Positions 35,051 through 44,882 are shown, counted from the stretch's first letter. The stretch is DNA of 64,000 nt from Mesorhizobium caraganae (GCF_016836705.1 NZ_JAFCGY010000001.1:186001-250000), one strand, 5' to 3'. Notes: generated by a model from the sequence alone, not told the origin. Made by a program: numbers and translations.

Positions 35051-35069
35051 CTGTTTCAGACTGGCCTGA

Positions 35070-36323
<1,254 letters not shown>

Positions 36324-36496
36324 TCATGTCGCATCAACCCGCCAAGTGCAAGCATTGTCGGATGAGCCAGGGGTCAAGGACCTGTGAAGATCGGCTTTGG
36401 AACACCGCCTGCGCCGGGATTACACCTCGTTCGTGTGAAGCAATCCACAGAGCGCATCCGCGGCAAGAATAAATTCATCAACGGCCGCTAAAACCT

Positions 36497-37441
36497 TTGA
36501 CGGCAGGATCGCCAGCCATTTCGCCTGTCTCGCGGAGCGAGGGACCCTTGTCGCGCAGCATCGGGCTTGCCCACACCATCCGTAACGATGACGGCACCTC
36601 GTCAGGTGTCTGGGGCCTCTATGCCCTGCAGAGTGCCTTCCAGCCGATCTTCGCCTTCAAGGAGGGCAAATTGTCGGTGGTGGCGTTCGAAGGGTTGATC
36701 CGGCCGTTCCGCGACGGCGAGCCGCAATCGCCGATGAATTTCTTCTCGACCTGTCCGGCCGGCGACCGCCTGCATATCGAGGCGCTGACGCGCACGCTGC
36801 ATTTGCTCAACGCCGGCGCCTGCCTGCCGCAAGAGGCCTCGATCTTCATCAATTTCGACCCGTCGGTGTTCACCGAGCGTTCCATCGCCGACAGTGCGCT
36901 GCGCGACATGCGGCTGGTGCTGCACGAGGCCGGGATCGATCCGCGCCGCATCGTGTGCGAGGTGACCGAGCAGAAGTCGGCGTCGCAGGAAACGCTTTAC
37001 AGCTTCGTCGAGGCGCTGCGGGCCAATGGCTTCCGCATCGCCGTTGACGACTATGGCGCCGATGATTCCGACATCAATCGCATCAAGGAACTCAAGCCAG
37101 ACATCGTCAAATTCGATGCGCACTGGATTACGCAGCTGATGGAGTCAGGCGCCGGCTTCGCCCTGTTGACCACCATGGTGACGAACTTCGAACAGCAAGG
37201 CATCCGGACCGTGTTCGAGGGCATCGAGGAGGGCTGGCAACTTGAACTCGCCGAGAAATCGGGCGCCTCGATGGTGCAGGGTTTCGCGCTGGCGAAGCCG
37301 GAACTGGCGCCGACCAGTTTTCGCGTTTTCGGCAAGGATGCGCAGCCACCCGTCGCGGCGACCGAGCCAGTCAAGGCGCCTGCCGGCCGAACCGCTTCAG
37401 CACGACCGGGCCGGGTGTTCGGGCGCAGGACCGGGCCATGA
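36497..37441 (+). CDS. EAL-domain protein (first of a coupled pair)
   Basis: The protein, up to 314 residues, has an EAL phosphodiesterase domain at about residues 45-285. The signature glutamate is in FEGLIRP (E65), so the motif reads EGL. Other conserved elements are IFINFDP, VCEVTEQKS, RIAVDDYGADDS, PDIVKFDAHW, VFEGIEEGW and MVQGFALAKP, so most metal and substrate residues for c-di-GMP hydrolysis remain. The start is uncertain: TTG at 36497 or at 36551, the latter with GAGGG just upstream. The C-terminal 35 residues are basic. Its stop overlaps the next EAL gene by four bases. Confidence 0.84.
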   Translation: MTAGSPAISPVSRSEGPLSRSIGLAHTIRNDDGTSSGVWGLYALQSAFQPIFAFKEGKLSVVAFEGLIRPFRDGEPQSPMNFFSTCPAGDRLHIEALTRTLHLLNAGACLPQEASIFINFDPSVFTERSIADSALRDMRLVLHEAGIDPRRIVCEVTEQKSASQETLYSFVEALRANGFRIAVDDYGADDSDINRIKELKPDIVKFDAHWITQLMESGAGFALLTTMVTNFEQQGIRTVFEGIEEGWQLELAEKSGASMVQGFALAKPELAPTSFRVFGKDAQPPVAATEPVKAPAGRTASARPGRVFGRRTGP

Positions 37442-38298
37442 CCGGGCAGCGCGAGCGGCGGCGCGATGTCGGCGAAGCGATCTTCGCCGACGAGGTCGGC
37501 ATCGAATACGGCATCTATGGCGCGTTCCGGTTGAAGAGCGCCTACCAGCCGATCTTTGCGCCACGCGGCGGCGCGCTGGCCGCGGTCGCCGTCGAGGCGC
37601 TGATCGAACCGCACCGCGCTGCCATGCCGGTTGCGCCGGCCGTGTTCTTCGACACCATCGCGGCAGGCGACCGCCTGTTTGTCGAGACGATGTGCCGGAT
37701 GCTGCATCTGAGAAACTTCCGCAACATCGGCGTCGATGGACTCGACCTGTTCTTCAACTACAACCCGATGATCAACGATCATCTCGGGCGGGCGCTGGCC
37801 GAGATCCGGCTGATGACCCGGCATCTTGGCGATCTCGACCTGCACACCGGCATGCTTGTCTGCGAAATCACCGAGCAGGCCGCCGACGATCATGTGCTCG
37901 CCTCGCTTGTGCGCGAGATACGGCGGCACGGCGTTCGCGTCGCCATCGACGATTTCGGTACCGGCCATTCGACCGCCGAGCGGATGAGCCTGCTTCAACC
38001 TGACATCGTCAAGATCGACGGCGGCTGGTTCGCCGAATTCTGCCGCCACGCTGCCGCCGAGCGCTTCTTCCGGCCGCTTGTCTCGTCGCTGCACGATCGC
38101 GGCGCCAGGGTGCTGGTCGAAGGCATCGAGCAATCCGTGCATCTGCGCGTCGCACTGGATGGCGGTGTCGACCTGCTGCAGGGGTATCACCTTGGCCGCC
38201 CGGCGCTGGCCGGCACGATCTTCAACCAGGAGCCGCTGTCGATCGAGGCGCTGCTGGGCACGGACAACAAAGTGGTGCCGTTGCATCTGCGGCGTTAA
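37438..38298 (+). CDS. EAL-domain protein (second of a coupled pair)
   Basis: The 286-residue protein is a paralogue of the one encoded upstream, sharing the SAYQPIF/SAFQPIF start of the domain. It has VEALIEP (E53), LFFNYNPMI, VCEITEQAA, RVAIDDFGTGHST, PDIVKIDGGW, LVEGIEQ and LLQGYHLGRP. The arginine usually two residues after EAL is a glutamate or proline here. It has no GGDEF domain, sensor or membrane segment, so input may come from the partner protein. The ATGA overlap indicates translational coupling and likely equal amounts. Confidence 0.86.
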   Translation: MTGQRERRRDVGEAIFADEVGIEYGIYGAFRLKSAYQPIFAPRGGALAAVAVEALIEPHRAAMPVAPAVFFDTIAAGDRLFVETMCRMLHLRNFRNIGVDGLDLFFNYNPMINDHLGRALAEIRLMTRHLGDLDLHTGMLVCEITEQAADDHVLASLVREIRRHGVRVAIDDFGTGHSTAERMSLLQPDIVKIDGGWFAEFCRHAAAERFFRPLVSSLHDRGARVLVEGIEQSVHLRVALDGGVDLLQGYHLGRPALAGTIFNQEPLSIEALLGTDNKVVPLHLRR

Positions 38299-38303
38299 TG
38301 AGG

Positions 38304-38338
38304 AGCGTCCTTCTCCCCGTGAACGGGGAGAGGACGCT
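38304..38338. repeat. Isolated hairpin related to repeat A
   Basis: AGCGTCC...CTCCCCGT-GA-ACGGGGAG...GGACGCT forms a 35-base hairpin right after the second EAL gene. Its CTCCCCGT/ACGGGGAG core is shared with repeat A. It lacks a T-run. Confidence 0.5.
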
Positions 38339-38362
38339 GTATTGTCTGAACCCCAGACAAAC

Positions 38363-38387
38363 AAAAAGGCGGGATAAATCCCGCCTT
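38363..38387 (-). terminator. Intrinsic terminator on the cspA strand
   Basis: On the minus strand GGCGGGAT pairs with ATCCCGCC (38368-38375 with 38378-38385) and is followed by five T residues (complement of 38363-38367). It lies about 165 bases beyond the cspA stop, giving a long 3' region with a GC-rich hairpin near 38510-38545. Confidence 0.7.
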
Positions 38388-38553
38388 CCCATTTTCGGTA
38401 GCCTGATCGGGAGCTTTAAGTCCGGGCTGGCAGCTATCTGCTGATCCAGCTGGTCGGGTCTTTCCACTCCAGCGCGCTTCTCGCGCGACTGTCAGTACAT
38501 CCGTGACTTGCCGCGCGCCCCGAACTCTCGTCCGGCGCGCGCTGTTTGCAAAA

Positions 38554-38766
38554 TCAGGCTGCCTTGCTCAGAGAACCAGCGGACGACTTGCCAGTGCGGC
38601 GGTCCTGCTCGATCTCGAAGTTGATTTTCTGGCCTTCGACCAGGGTCGACAGTCCAGCGCGCTCGACAGCGGAGATGTGGACGAAAACGTCCGCGCCGCC
38701 CGAATCAGGCTGAATGAAGCCGAAGCCCTTGGTGGCATTGAACCACTTGACCGTACCAGTTGCCAT
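38554..38766 (-). CDS. cspA: Cold-shock protein
   Basis: The 70-residue protein has the cold-shock-domain RNA-binding motifs [19 protein letters not shown] (RNP1 KGFGFI) and [10 protein letters not shown] (RNP2 VFVHIS). It binds single-stranded RNA and DNA and melts secondary structure. A good minus-strand promoter at 38902-38930 predicts a 5' leader of about 130 bases, typical of cold-inducible csp mRNAs. AGGAC precedes the ATG. Confidence 0.95.
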   Translation of the reverse strand: MATGTVKWFNATKGFGFIQPDSGGADVFVHISAVERAGLSTLVEGQKINFEIEQDRRTGKSSAGSLSKAA

Positions 38767-38901
38767 ATGAATAGTCCTCGCATTTGCTTTGGTTTGACCG
38801 AACCGAGGTTCAGCCGGTGTGTATCGAGATTTTGGAGATAGACGTCAGCAAACGCGAAGATCGCGAGGCCCGGATCGATCGGCCGAAATATCAATGGACC
38901 T

Positions 38902-38930
38902 GATATAGGCGGGTTTTGCACCAAAAACAA
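38902..38930 (-). promoter_or_regulatory. Promoter of cspA
   Basis: On the minus strand TTGTTT (complement of 38925-38930) and TATATC (complement of 38902-38907) are 17 bases apart, a near-consensus housekeeping promoter. It predicts a start near 38895. Confidence 0.6.
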
Positions 38931-39052
38931 GATGGGTCGAAAAATGGCGCCGCCGCGGCGCCGCCCAAAGCCCGCCCCAATCGCATGAAAGCGTTGAGCA
39001 ATCGGGAAGATCGGCACGCCCCACGGCGTTAGTCCGGTTTTGGGAGACAACC

Positions 39053-39391
39053 ATGAAAACCGTCGTGAAAACCATTCTGCTGGCTGTCTGCCTGACGCTG
39101 GCGGCCGCCGAAGCGCAGGCGATTTCGCGCTACGACCCCACTCGTATGAGCTGCGACAGGGTGCAGGGCACGATCGCCCGCCAGGGCGCGGTGATCCTGC
39201 GCTATCAGTCCAGGCGCGTGCCGGGGCTGCCGCTCTTCGACCGCTATGTGCAGAGCCAGCAATTCTGCAACATCGGCGAGGTCAGGAAACGCGCCTATGT
39301 GCCGAGCGCTGATACCGAATCCTGCCCGGTCTATCTCTGCAAGCGGATCGAGAACGACCATTTTCATCGGCGGTTCCTGCGCCGGCATTAG
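39053..39391 (+). CDS. Small exported cysteine-containing protein, hypothetical
   Basis: The 112-residue protein has a clear signal peptide (TVVKTILLAVCLTLAAAEAQA). The mature part is basic and has four cysteines (in MSCDRV, QFCNIG, ESCPVYLCKR), which may form two disulfides. I recognise no named family, but the pattern recurs in rhizobial small periplasmic proteins as far as I recall. It converges on ogt with 20 bases between stops. Confidence 0.7.
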   Translation: MKTVVKTILLAVCLTLAAAEAQAISRYDPTRMSCDRVQGTIARQGAVILRYQSRRVPGLPLFDRYVQSQQFCNIGEVRKRAYVPSADTESCPVYLCKRIENDHFHRRFLRRH

Positions 39392-39411
39392 TCCGTTCGG
39401 GATCTGAATTA

Positions 39412-39981
39412 TCAGAACCCGAACGAGACCTGCGCCGGCGGCGGCGGGCCGACGCGCACGCCTTCCATGGCCAGCATCTTTTCCTTGGTGGCCGAGCCGC
39501 CGGGCGCGGAGAAGCCGCCGATCTTGCCGCCCGCGGCCAGGATGCGGTGGCAGGGGATGACCAGTGGTACCGGGTTGGCGCCGAGCGCGGCGCCGGTTTC
39601 GCGCGGCAGGCCGGGCTGGCCGGCGCGCTTGGCCAGTTCGCCATAAGTGGTTGTTTCGCCATAACCGAGTTTTCGCGCCGCGTCGTAGATGGCGAGGCGG
39701 AAGTCGTCGACGCCTTCGAGATCGACCGGTACGCCGGAGAAATCGACGTCCTCGCCTGAGGCATAAGCCTTGATCGAGGCGATCAGTTCGACGACCCATT
39801 GCGGCTGCTCGGTAGTAGCGGCAACACCGGCATGGCGCATCAGCCGGCGCTCCACCGCTTCGCGGCTCTTTTCGGGCAGGCAGAGCCGGATCAGGCCCTT
39901 TTCGCTCCAGGCGATGCCCATCAAGCCGATCACTGTTTCTAACACTGCGTGGCCGGCTGTGATCGAAGATGTCGTTTCCAT
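39412..39981 (-). CDS. ogt: Methylated-DNA--protein-cysteine methyltransferase
   Basis: The 189-residue protein has the active site VIPCHRIL with C144 and the downstream GGFSAPGG loop, preceded by LGYGETTTYGELAKRAG, the helix-turn-helix that binds DNA. It removes alkyl groups from O6-alkylguanine by suicide transfer to C144. The ATG at 39981 follows AAAAGGAGCGC; an upstream frame to 40071 is not needed. Confidence 0.93.
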   Translation of the reverse strand: METTSSITAGHAVLETVIGLMGIAWSEKGLIRLCLPEKSREAVERRLMRHAGVAATTEQPQWVVELIASIKAYASGEDVDFSGVPVDLEGVDDFRLAIYDAARKLGYGETTTYGELAKRAGQPGLPRETGAALGANPVPLVIPCHRILAAGGKIGGFSAPGGSATKEKMLAMEGVRVGPPPPAQVSFGF

Positions 39982-40159
39982 GATGCGCTCCTTTTCGCAA
40001 AGTGGCGAAAACCGGCATAACGACCGGTACATATGCAGAACAATATGGCATCTAGGCCTAGCTCTTGCCACCCGAAAACCAGCGGATAGCCCCGATTGCT
40101 CACCAGGAATCGCTGGTGTAAGGACTTCTTAACAACCCGACAAACCGGACCCGCGCGGC

Positions 40160-41095
40160 TTGCCAGCAAAATTCAACCTTATTGCGATCTGCGTGATCGT
40201 CGGCGCCGCAGCACTCAGCGGCTGCCAATCGACCTCGCAGATGAAGGCTACGCCTGCGCTGACCGAAACCGCAACCGCCGCTGGCAGCGATGCCGGCTTC
40301 ACCGTGCCGCTGCCCGACACGGTTTCGGTGCTGCCGCAATCCTCAGGGGTTACACCCGTCCAGGCGGCCGAAGCGACACCCGCCACGCCGGCACTCGATG
40401 CCGCCGCGCAGCCGGCTGCCGCGACAGCGGCTTTTGCCGGCGCGACGCCGACGGTGGCAGCCATGTCCGCCGCAATGACCGCCAATGCCTGGCAGGCGCC
40501 TGCGCCGGCCAAGGCCGGGCAGCCAGTCTCGGCTGAGACGTATACGACCGCCGGGCTTGTCATGCCGGCGACTGCCGCAGGTGGCCAGAAAACCTTGCCC
40601 GGCGTGCAGCAGGTCGCCTATGTTGGGCCGCAGAATCCGGCTGCCCTGGTGCAGTTCCCCGCCGCGCCGCTCAGCCCCGCGCCGGCAGAAGAGCATGCCA
40701 CCGGCATGCGCGGCGACATCGACCAGCTGATCCAGAAATATGCTGCACTCTACGAGGTGCCGGTGGATCTGGTGCGCCATGTCGTCAGCCGCGAAAGCAC
40801 CTACAATCCCAAGGCCTACAATAACGGCCATTGGGGGCTGATGCAGATCAAGCACGCGACCGCGCGCGGCATGGGCTATGACGGCCCGGCCAAGGGCCTG
40901 TTCGATGCCGAGACCAATCTGAAATACGCGGTCAAATATCTGCGCGGCGCATGGCTGTGTGCCGACGGCAACGCCAAGAAGGCCGACTGGCTCTACCAGA
41001 CCGGCTATTATTTCGACGCCAAGCGCAAAGGCCTGCTCGAGGCCACCGGCCTCGGTGTCGACCGCAAGCGCCGCCGGCTGCAGCCCGACGCCTGA
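40160..41095 (+). CDS. Lytic transglycosylase lipoprotein
   Basis: The roughly 311-residue protein has a lipoprotein signal (IAICVIVGAAALSGC, lipidated C22), a low-complexity alanine/proline linker of about 160 residues, and a C-terminal SLT domain at about 185-290 with VVSRESTYNPKAYNNGHWGL and MQIK; E212 is the probable catalytic glutamate. It would cleave peptidoglycan glycan strands from the outer membrane. The only available start is TTG at 40160 without a clear ribosome-binding site, so the true start is uncertain. The GNAT gene follows by five bases. Confidence 0.86.
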   Translation: MPAKFNLIAICVIVGAAALSGCQSTSQMKATPALTETATAAGSDAGFTVPLPDTVSVLPQSSGVTPVQAAEATPATPALDAAAQPAAATAAFAGATPTVAAMSAAMTANAWQAPAPAKAGQPVSAETYTTAGLVMPATAAGGQKTLPGVQQVAYVGPQNPAALVQFPAAPLSPAPAEEHATGMRGDIDQLIQKYAALYEVPVDLVRHVVSRESTYNPKAYNNGHWGLMQIKHATARGMGYDGPAKGLFDAETNLKYAVKYLRGAWLCADGNAKKADWLYQTGYYFDAKRKGLLEATGLGVDRKRRRLQPDA

Positions 41096-41100
41096 GCGCC

Positions 41101-41589
41101 ATGCCTGAACCGCGGCCGCCGGCTCCAAACGACATCCGGCTGCGCAAGATCCTCGACGAGACGCTCGTTGCACCGCACTGGCCGGACGGCTTTGCCATGC
41201 GCTGCTTCGAACATGGTGACGCGCAGCCCCTGCATGCGCTGCTGAGCGAGGTGTTCGATGACGGCACCGACGGACCCTTCGACGAATGGTGGCCGCGCAT
41301 ATCAAGCGATGCCGAATTCGACCCGGCGCTGTGTTTCCTGGTCATCGACGCCAAGGGACGGCTGGCGGCGGCAGCGCTGTGCTGGACAAGGGCCTTCGTC
41401 AAGGACCTCGCCGTTCACCCCGAGGCGCGCGGCAAAGGCATTGGCGAAGCGCTGATGTGGCAGGCTTTCAACGCCTTTCGCGATCGAGGCGCTGGTCATG
41501 TCGACCTGAAGACCAACACGGTCGAGAACGCCGCCGCGCTCAGGCTCTACGAGCGGCTGGGAATGATTCAAGTCCCCTGGGAAGGCTAA
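41101..41589 (+). CDS. GNAT-family N-acetyltransferase
   Basis: The 162-residue protein has a GNAT fold with FVKDLAVHPEARGKGIGEAL (the acetyl-CoA-binding R/Q-x-x-G-x-G/A loop) and VDLKTNTVENAAALRLYERLG near the C-terminus. The acceptor is unknown. It starts five bases after the lytic transglycosylase stop and is probably translated from the same mRNA. Its last 12 codons and stop lie in the first copy of a 38-base tandem duplication, which leaves the protein intact. Confidence 0.85.
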   Translation: MPEPRPPAPNDIRLRKILDETLVAPHWPDGFAMRCFEHGDAQPLHALLSEVFDDGTDGPFDEWWPRISSDAEFDPALCFLVIDAKGRLAAAALCWTRAFVKDLAVHPEARGKGIGEALMWQAFNAFRDRGAGHVDLKTNTVENAAALRLYERLGMIQVPWEG

Positions 41590-41628
41590 AGCGGCTGGGA
41601 ATGATTCAAGTCCCCTGGGAAGGCTAAA
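41553..41628. repeat. Perfect 38-base tandem duplication across a stop codon
   Basis: Bases 41553-41590 are repeated exactly at 41591-41628, and the first seven bases of the unit (GCGGCTG) occur a third time at 41629-41635. The unit contains the last 12 codons and stop of the GNAT gene. The perfect identity indicates a recent event. Confidence 0.95.
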
Positions 41629-42136
41629 GCGGCTGTTGAAAACCTCCGATTTGTGAAGTGCTTCACATAGGCCGCTGCAACCGGATGCTACCTACCATCC
41701 ATGCCTTTCGTCCGATTGCGGATCGACGACTGGCAGATGTGGAGGCGGCTGCACCGGCATGTGTTCAGCCACTCCTTGGCGGGTCCCAGGCGGGGGTTTG
41801 GGGCCCGCCAGTCGTCTACAGCCAGCCTTCAAATATCAGCCGCCCCTTAGATATCAGGCGCATTGCCGATCTTCTTTTTGAGATCGAGCGCCCAGGCGCG
41901 GCCCTCGTCGCCGCCCAGGTCGATCTCTTCGGTGTCGTGCATGTTTCTCCCCCAAGCCTCGGAAGCTTAACCAGCGGACGCAATGCAGCGAAGCGAAAGC
42001 GGTTCCACATTTGCTGCACTGTCTGTCGGCGTAGTCCGGAAAGAAACCGTCCACCAACAAGACAGGCGGCATCTTGCCGATGGCCGCCCGGTTAGTAAGC
42101 TTCTCCGCCAGGGGCTCTGTTGAAACCGGAGGAAAC
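41629..42136. other. Intergenic interval with inverted repeats
   Basis: No standard gene is seen. It holds a GTGAAG-TG-CTTCAC dyad at 41653-41666, a pair of distant perfect arms GACGACTGGC (41725-41734) and GCCAGTCGTC (41807-41816), and a possible 31-codon reading frame at 41847-41942 on the minus strand. The arms with 72 bases between them may be the edge of a decayed small element. Confidence 0.4.
41847..41942 (-). CDS. Possible 31-residue small protein
   Basis: From ATG 41942 the minus strand reads MHDTEEIDLGGDEGRAWALD followed by LKKKIGNAPDI. GGGGGAG stands four bases before the ATG, a strong ribosome-binding site. The peptide is acidic with a basic KKK patch. The short length makes chance possible, and no relative is recognised. 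Confidence 0.33.
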   Translation of the reverse strand: MHDTEEIDLGGDEGRAWALDLKKKIGNAPDI

Positions 42137-42559
42137 ATGATGCGGCTTCTGCTTTCCAGTCTCGCCACCTTGATCCTTACCGTGGCGCCGCTTGCCGGCG
42201 CGGCGCGGGCGGACGACTGCGCCAATGCGCAGGACCAGGCCACCATGGACGAATGCGCCGGCAAGGATTTCGACGCCGCCGACAAGAAGCTCAACGATGC
42301 CTACAGGCAAATCATGGACCGGCTGAAGGGCGATGCGGCGTCGAAGAAACTGCTGGTCGATGCGCAGCGCGACTGGATCGCTTTCCGCGATGCTGAATGC
42401 GCCTTCCAGGGCGGCCCTCCTGAGACCGCGGGCAGCGTTCGTCCGATGGTGGTTGCCAATTGCCGGGCGGGACTTACCAACCTCAGGCTGAAGGATTTGC
42501 AGGCCTATCTCCATTGCGAGGAAGGCGTGCTGGACTGTCCGGTGCCGGCGGCGCAATAG
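42137..42559 (+). CDS. LprI-like (DUF1311) exported protein
   Basis: The 140-residue protein has a signal peptide (LLLSSLATLILTVAPLAGAARA) and the LprI domain: CANAQDQATMDECAGKDFDA, LNDAYRQIMDRL, AQRDWIAFRDAECAF and ANCRAGLTNLRLKDL. This family includes lysozyme inhibitors; several conserved cysteines should form disulfides in the periplasm. GGAGGA four bases before ATG 42137 supports the start. Confidence 0.87.
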   Translation: MMRLLLSSLATLILTVAPLAGAARADDCANAQDQATMDECAGKDFDAADKKLNDAYRQIMDRLKGDAASKKLLVDAQRDWIAFRDAECAFQGGPPETAGSVRPMVVANCRAGLTNLRLKDLQAYLHCEEGVLDCPVPAAQ

Positions 42560-42689
42560 CTTCCGGCTTCGAGGGCTTGGTCGCCCTGTGCGAGCCGGCC
42601 CGAAAATGTCGGAACCGATCGCGGTGAAACGTCCTTAGGCCGTAAAGCAATCCGCGCCGTGGTTTGGCGCGACGGCCAAGGAGACGATC

Positions 42690-43433
42690 ATGATCACCTT
42701 CCCCAACGAATCCGCCAGATATCGCACCGCGCGTGAAAAACTCCTGCAGAAGGAAATCGAGTTGCGCCGCGCCATGGAGGCCGTGGCAGTCGCGCGGCGC
42801 GCTTTGCCGCCAGGCGGGTTGGTGCCGCAGGACTATGTCTTCGACGGGCTTGGGCCGGACGGCAAGCCGGCGCGGATAAAACTGTCGGAGCTGTTTGCGC
42901 CGGGCAAGGATTCGCTGATCCTCTACAACATGATGTTTCCACGCCATCCGCAGGAAAAGCGCGATGTGGCGGCGAGCGGCGAGACCGCGAAGCTGGCAAG
43001 GAAGGATCAGCCATGCCCGTCCTGCACGGCGCTGCTCGATCAGCTCGACGGCGCCGTCGAGCATCTCGAAGGCGCCGGCTTCAATTTCGCCGTGGTCGGC
43101 AAGACCGCACTGGATAACATGATCGCGCTCGGCCGCGATCGCGGCTGGAGGAACATCCGGCTCGTTTCCTCAGCCGGCAACACCTTCAAGCGCGATTACC
43201 ACGCCGAGGCCGATGACGGCGCGCAACTGCCGCTGATGTCGGTGTTTCACCGCGACGCGGACGGGATCAGGCATTTCTGGTCGTCGGAGCTCGGCTTCGC
43301 GCCGACAGATCCCGGCCAGGACCCGCGCGCCATCGGGACCTGCGAGATCCTGTGGAATTTGATGGATTTTACTCCGGAGGGGCGGCCGGATTGGCATGAG
43401 CAGCTGCAGTATGGCGAGGGGTGCTGTCATTGA
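42690..43433 (+). CDS. DUF899-family thioredoxin-like protein
   Basis: The 247-residue protein matches DUF899: it has YVFDGLGPDGKPARIKLSEL, LYNMMFPRHPQEKRDVAASG, CPSCTALLDQLDGAVEHLEG with a CxxC pair, and SVFHRDADGIRHFWSSELGF near the end. The fold is thioredoxin-like; function is unknown. AAGGAGA six bases before ATG 42690 supports the start. A repeat element follows directly. Confidence 0.85.
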   Translation: MITFPNESARYRTAREKLLQKEIELRRAMEAVAVARRALPPGGLVPQDYVFDGLGPDGKPARIKLSELFAPGKDSLILYNMMFPRHPQEKRDVAASGETAKLARKDQPCPSCTALLDQLDGAVEHLEGAGFNFAVVGKTALDNMIALGRDRGWRNIRLVSSAGNTFKRDYHAEADDGAQLPLMSVFHRDADGIRHFWSSELGFAPTDPGQDPRAIGTCEILWNLMDFTPEGRPDWHEQLQYGEGCCH

Positions 43434-43488
43434 GGGCAGGGTGAGGCGCTCGTGCCCCGGCATCGTTTCAGCTCGCCAGGCGCTGGGG

Positions 43489-43666
43489 CTGCCCCTCATC
43501 TGCCTGCCGGCATCTTCTCCCCGTATAGTGACGGGGAGAAGGGGGCTGGCCGCAAGGCCGGCACCCTTCCTGCAACGCTAGCAGTTGGCGAAACCATCGG
43601 CGTAAGCCTCTTTCTCCCCGTCACTATACGGGGAGAAATGCCCGGCAGGGCAATGAGGGGCGGCGC
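43489..43666. repeat. Dispersed repeat A, complete copy 2
   Basis: This copy has the same end blocks (GCTGCCCCTCAT, CTGCCGGCA) and the same two hairpins, TTCTCCCCGT-ATAGTG-ACGGGGAGAA near 43514-43539 and its inverse at 43612-43637, as the copy at 21782-21957. The middles differ. It lies between the DUF899 and cupin genes. Confidence 0.82.
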
Positions 43667-43742
43667 CAAGATCCGTGATTGGCCTGGCCTGTGTACCGGG
43701 CAATTGTGACGTAGACTTCGACGTGGAATGGAGGAACATCCC

Positions 43743-44207
43743 ATGCCCAGGATCGACCTGTCCACCGTGCCTGTCCGCACAGGCTCCGGCTACCCCGCAC
43801 CTTTCGACGCCCCTTGCGCCAGCCGCACGCGCCGGCGCCTTGGCGACGCCGGCGGCCTCACCGATTTCGGCGTCAACCTGATGACCCTGCCGCCCGGTGG
43901 CTGGTCGAGCCAGCGCCATTGGCACAGCCATGAGGACGAACTCGTCTATGTACTGGAAGGCGAGCTGGTGCTGGTCGAGGATGGCGGCGAGCCGCTGCTG
44001 AAGGCGGGCGACTGCGCGACCTTCGCCAAGAACAGCGGCGACGGCCATCACATGATCAATCGCTCGACGATGACAGCGCGCTATCTCGAAGTCGGCTCGC
44101 GCAATCCCGACGATGTCATCACTTGCGCCGACATCGACATGATGAGCCCGAGTTCGGACGGCAGGTTCCTGCACAAGGACGGCACGCCGTACCCGGGGCA
44201 GGGGTGA
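43743..44207 (+). CDS. Cupin-domain protein
   Basis: The 154-residue cupin has QRHWHSHEDELVYVLEGELV (motif 1) and LKAGDCATFAKNSGDGHHMI (motif 2), the usual metal-binding bicupin half. An N-terminal VRTGSGYPAPFDAPCASRTR segment is seen in a group often annotated simply as cupin proteins. GGAGGA seven bases before ATG 43743 supports the start. Ligand unknown. Confidence 0.86.
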   Translation: MPRIDLSTVPVRTGSGYPAPFDAPCASRTRRRLGDAGGLTDFGVNLMTLPPGGWSSQRHWHSHEDELVYVLEGELVLVEDGGEPLLKAGDCATFAKNSGDGHHMINRSTMTARYLEVGSRNPDDVITCADIDMMSPSSDGRFLHKDGTPYPGQG

Positions 44208-44269
44208 GCGACTTGCGTCCGTTAGCGTTTGCGATGTGACAGTGTAGTCTCCAAGCAATCGCAGAATCG

Positions 44270-44410
44270 GCGCAGGCCCCCTCATCCGGCCGCTTCGCGG
44301 CCACCTTCTCCCCGCTGGGGAGAAGAGGGTGGCGCCGGCGCCAAAAGTCTCCTCTCCCCTCGGGGAGAGGTCAGCCGAGCGAAGCGGAGGCTGGGTGAGG
44401 GGGCTTGGCG
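44270..44410. repeat. Dispersed repeat C
   Basis: The ends are GCCCCCTCATCC and GGGTGAGGGGGC in inverted order, with inner hairpins CTTCTCCCCGCTGGGGAGAAG and CTCTCCCCTCGGGGAGAG and GCGAAGCG-type arms. This is another rhizobial intergenic palindromic family, distinct from repeat A. Confidence 0.7.
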
Positions 44411-44440
44411 CCAGCCTGTCCAGCAAAAGGGAGCACCACC

Positions 44441-44833
44441 ATGAAAAAGCAAATCATCGAAGTTCCGGTGCTGTCGGCGGCGGTGCGGGCGCTGGGCGTG
44501 CCGTTGTCGCTGGTGACCAAGGGGGCGGGGCTGGTCTTCGTCTCCGGCACGCCGCCGCTCGATCTCTCAAGCGGCAGACTGGTCAAGGGCGACATCGAGG
44601 TGCAGACCGAGGCGTCGCTGCAGGCGTTGCGCCATTGTTTGGAAGCGGCGGGAAGCTCGCTCGACAACGTGCTGATGGTGCGTATCTACGCTGCCAATGC
44701 CGGCTTCTACAACGCCATCAACCGCGTCTACGCCAGGCATTTCCCGGAAAACCCGCCCTCGCGCACCTTCGTGCCGGTGGCGTCATGGCCGATGGAGTTC
44801 GATATCGAGATCGAGTGTGTGGCGGTGGGATGA
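44441..44833 (+). CDS. RidA family protein
   Basis: The 130-residue protein shows the YjgF/RidA fold with KGAGLVFVSGTPPLDLSSGR, IEVQTEASLQALRHCLEAAG, VLMVRIYAANAGFYNAIN and PPSRTFVPVASWPMEFDIEI. The arginine in SRTFVPV is the residue that holds the carboxylate of enamine or imine substrates in RidA. It may deaminate reactive enamines. GGGAG seven bases before ATG 44441 supports the start. It is the last normal-composition gene before the AT-rich AIPR gene. Confidence 0.88.
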   Translation: MKKQIIEVPVLSAAVRALGVPLSLVTKGAGLVFVSGTPPLDLSSGRLVKGDIEVQTEASLQALRHCLEAAGSSLDNVLMVRIYAANAGFYNAINRVYARHFPENPPSRTFVPVASWPMEFDIEIECVAVG

Positions 44834-44882
44834 GGGCGGCTTCTTGGGCCAGCTAGATTATTGTGATTACCACATGGCGGAC

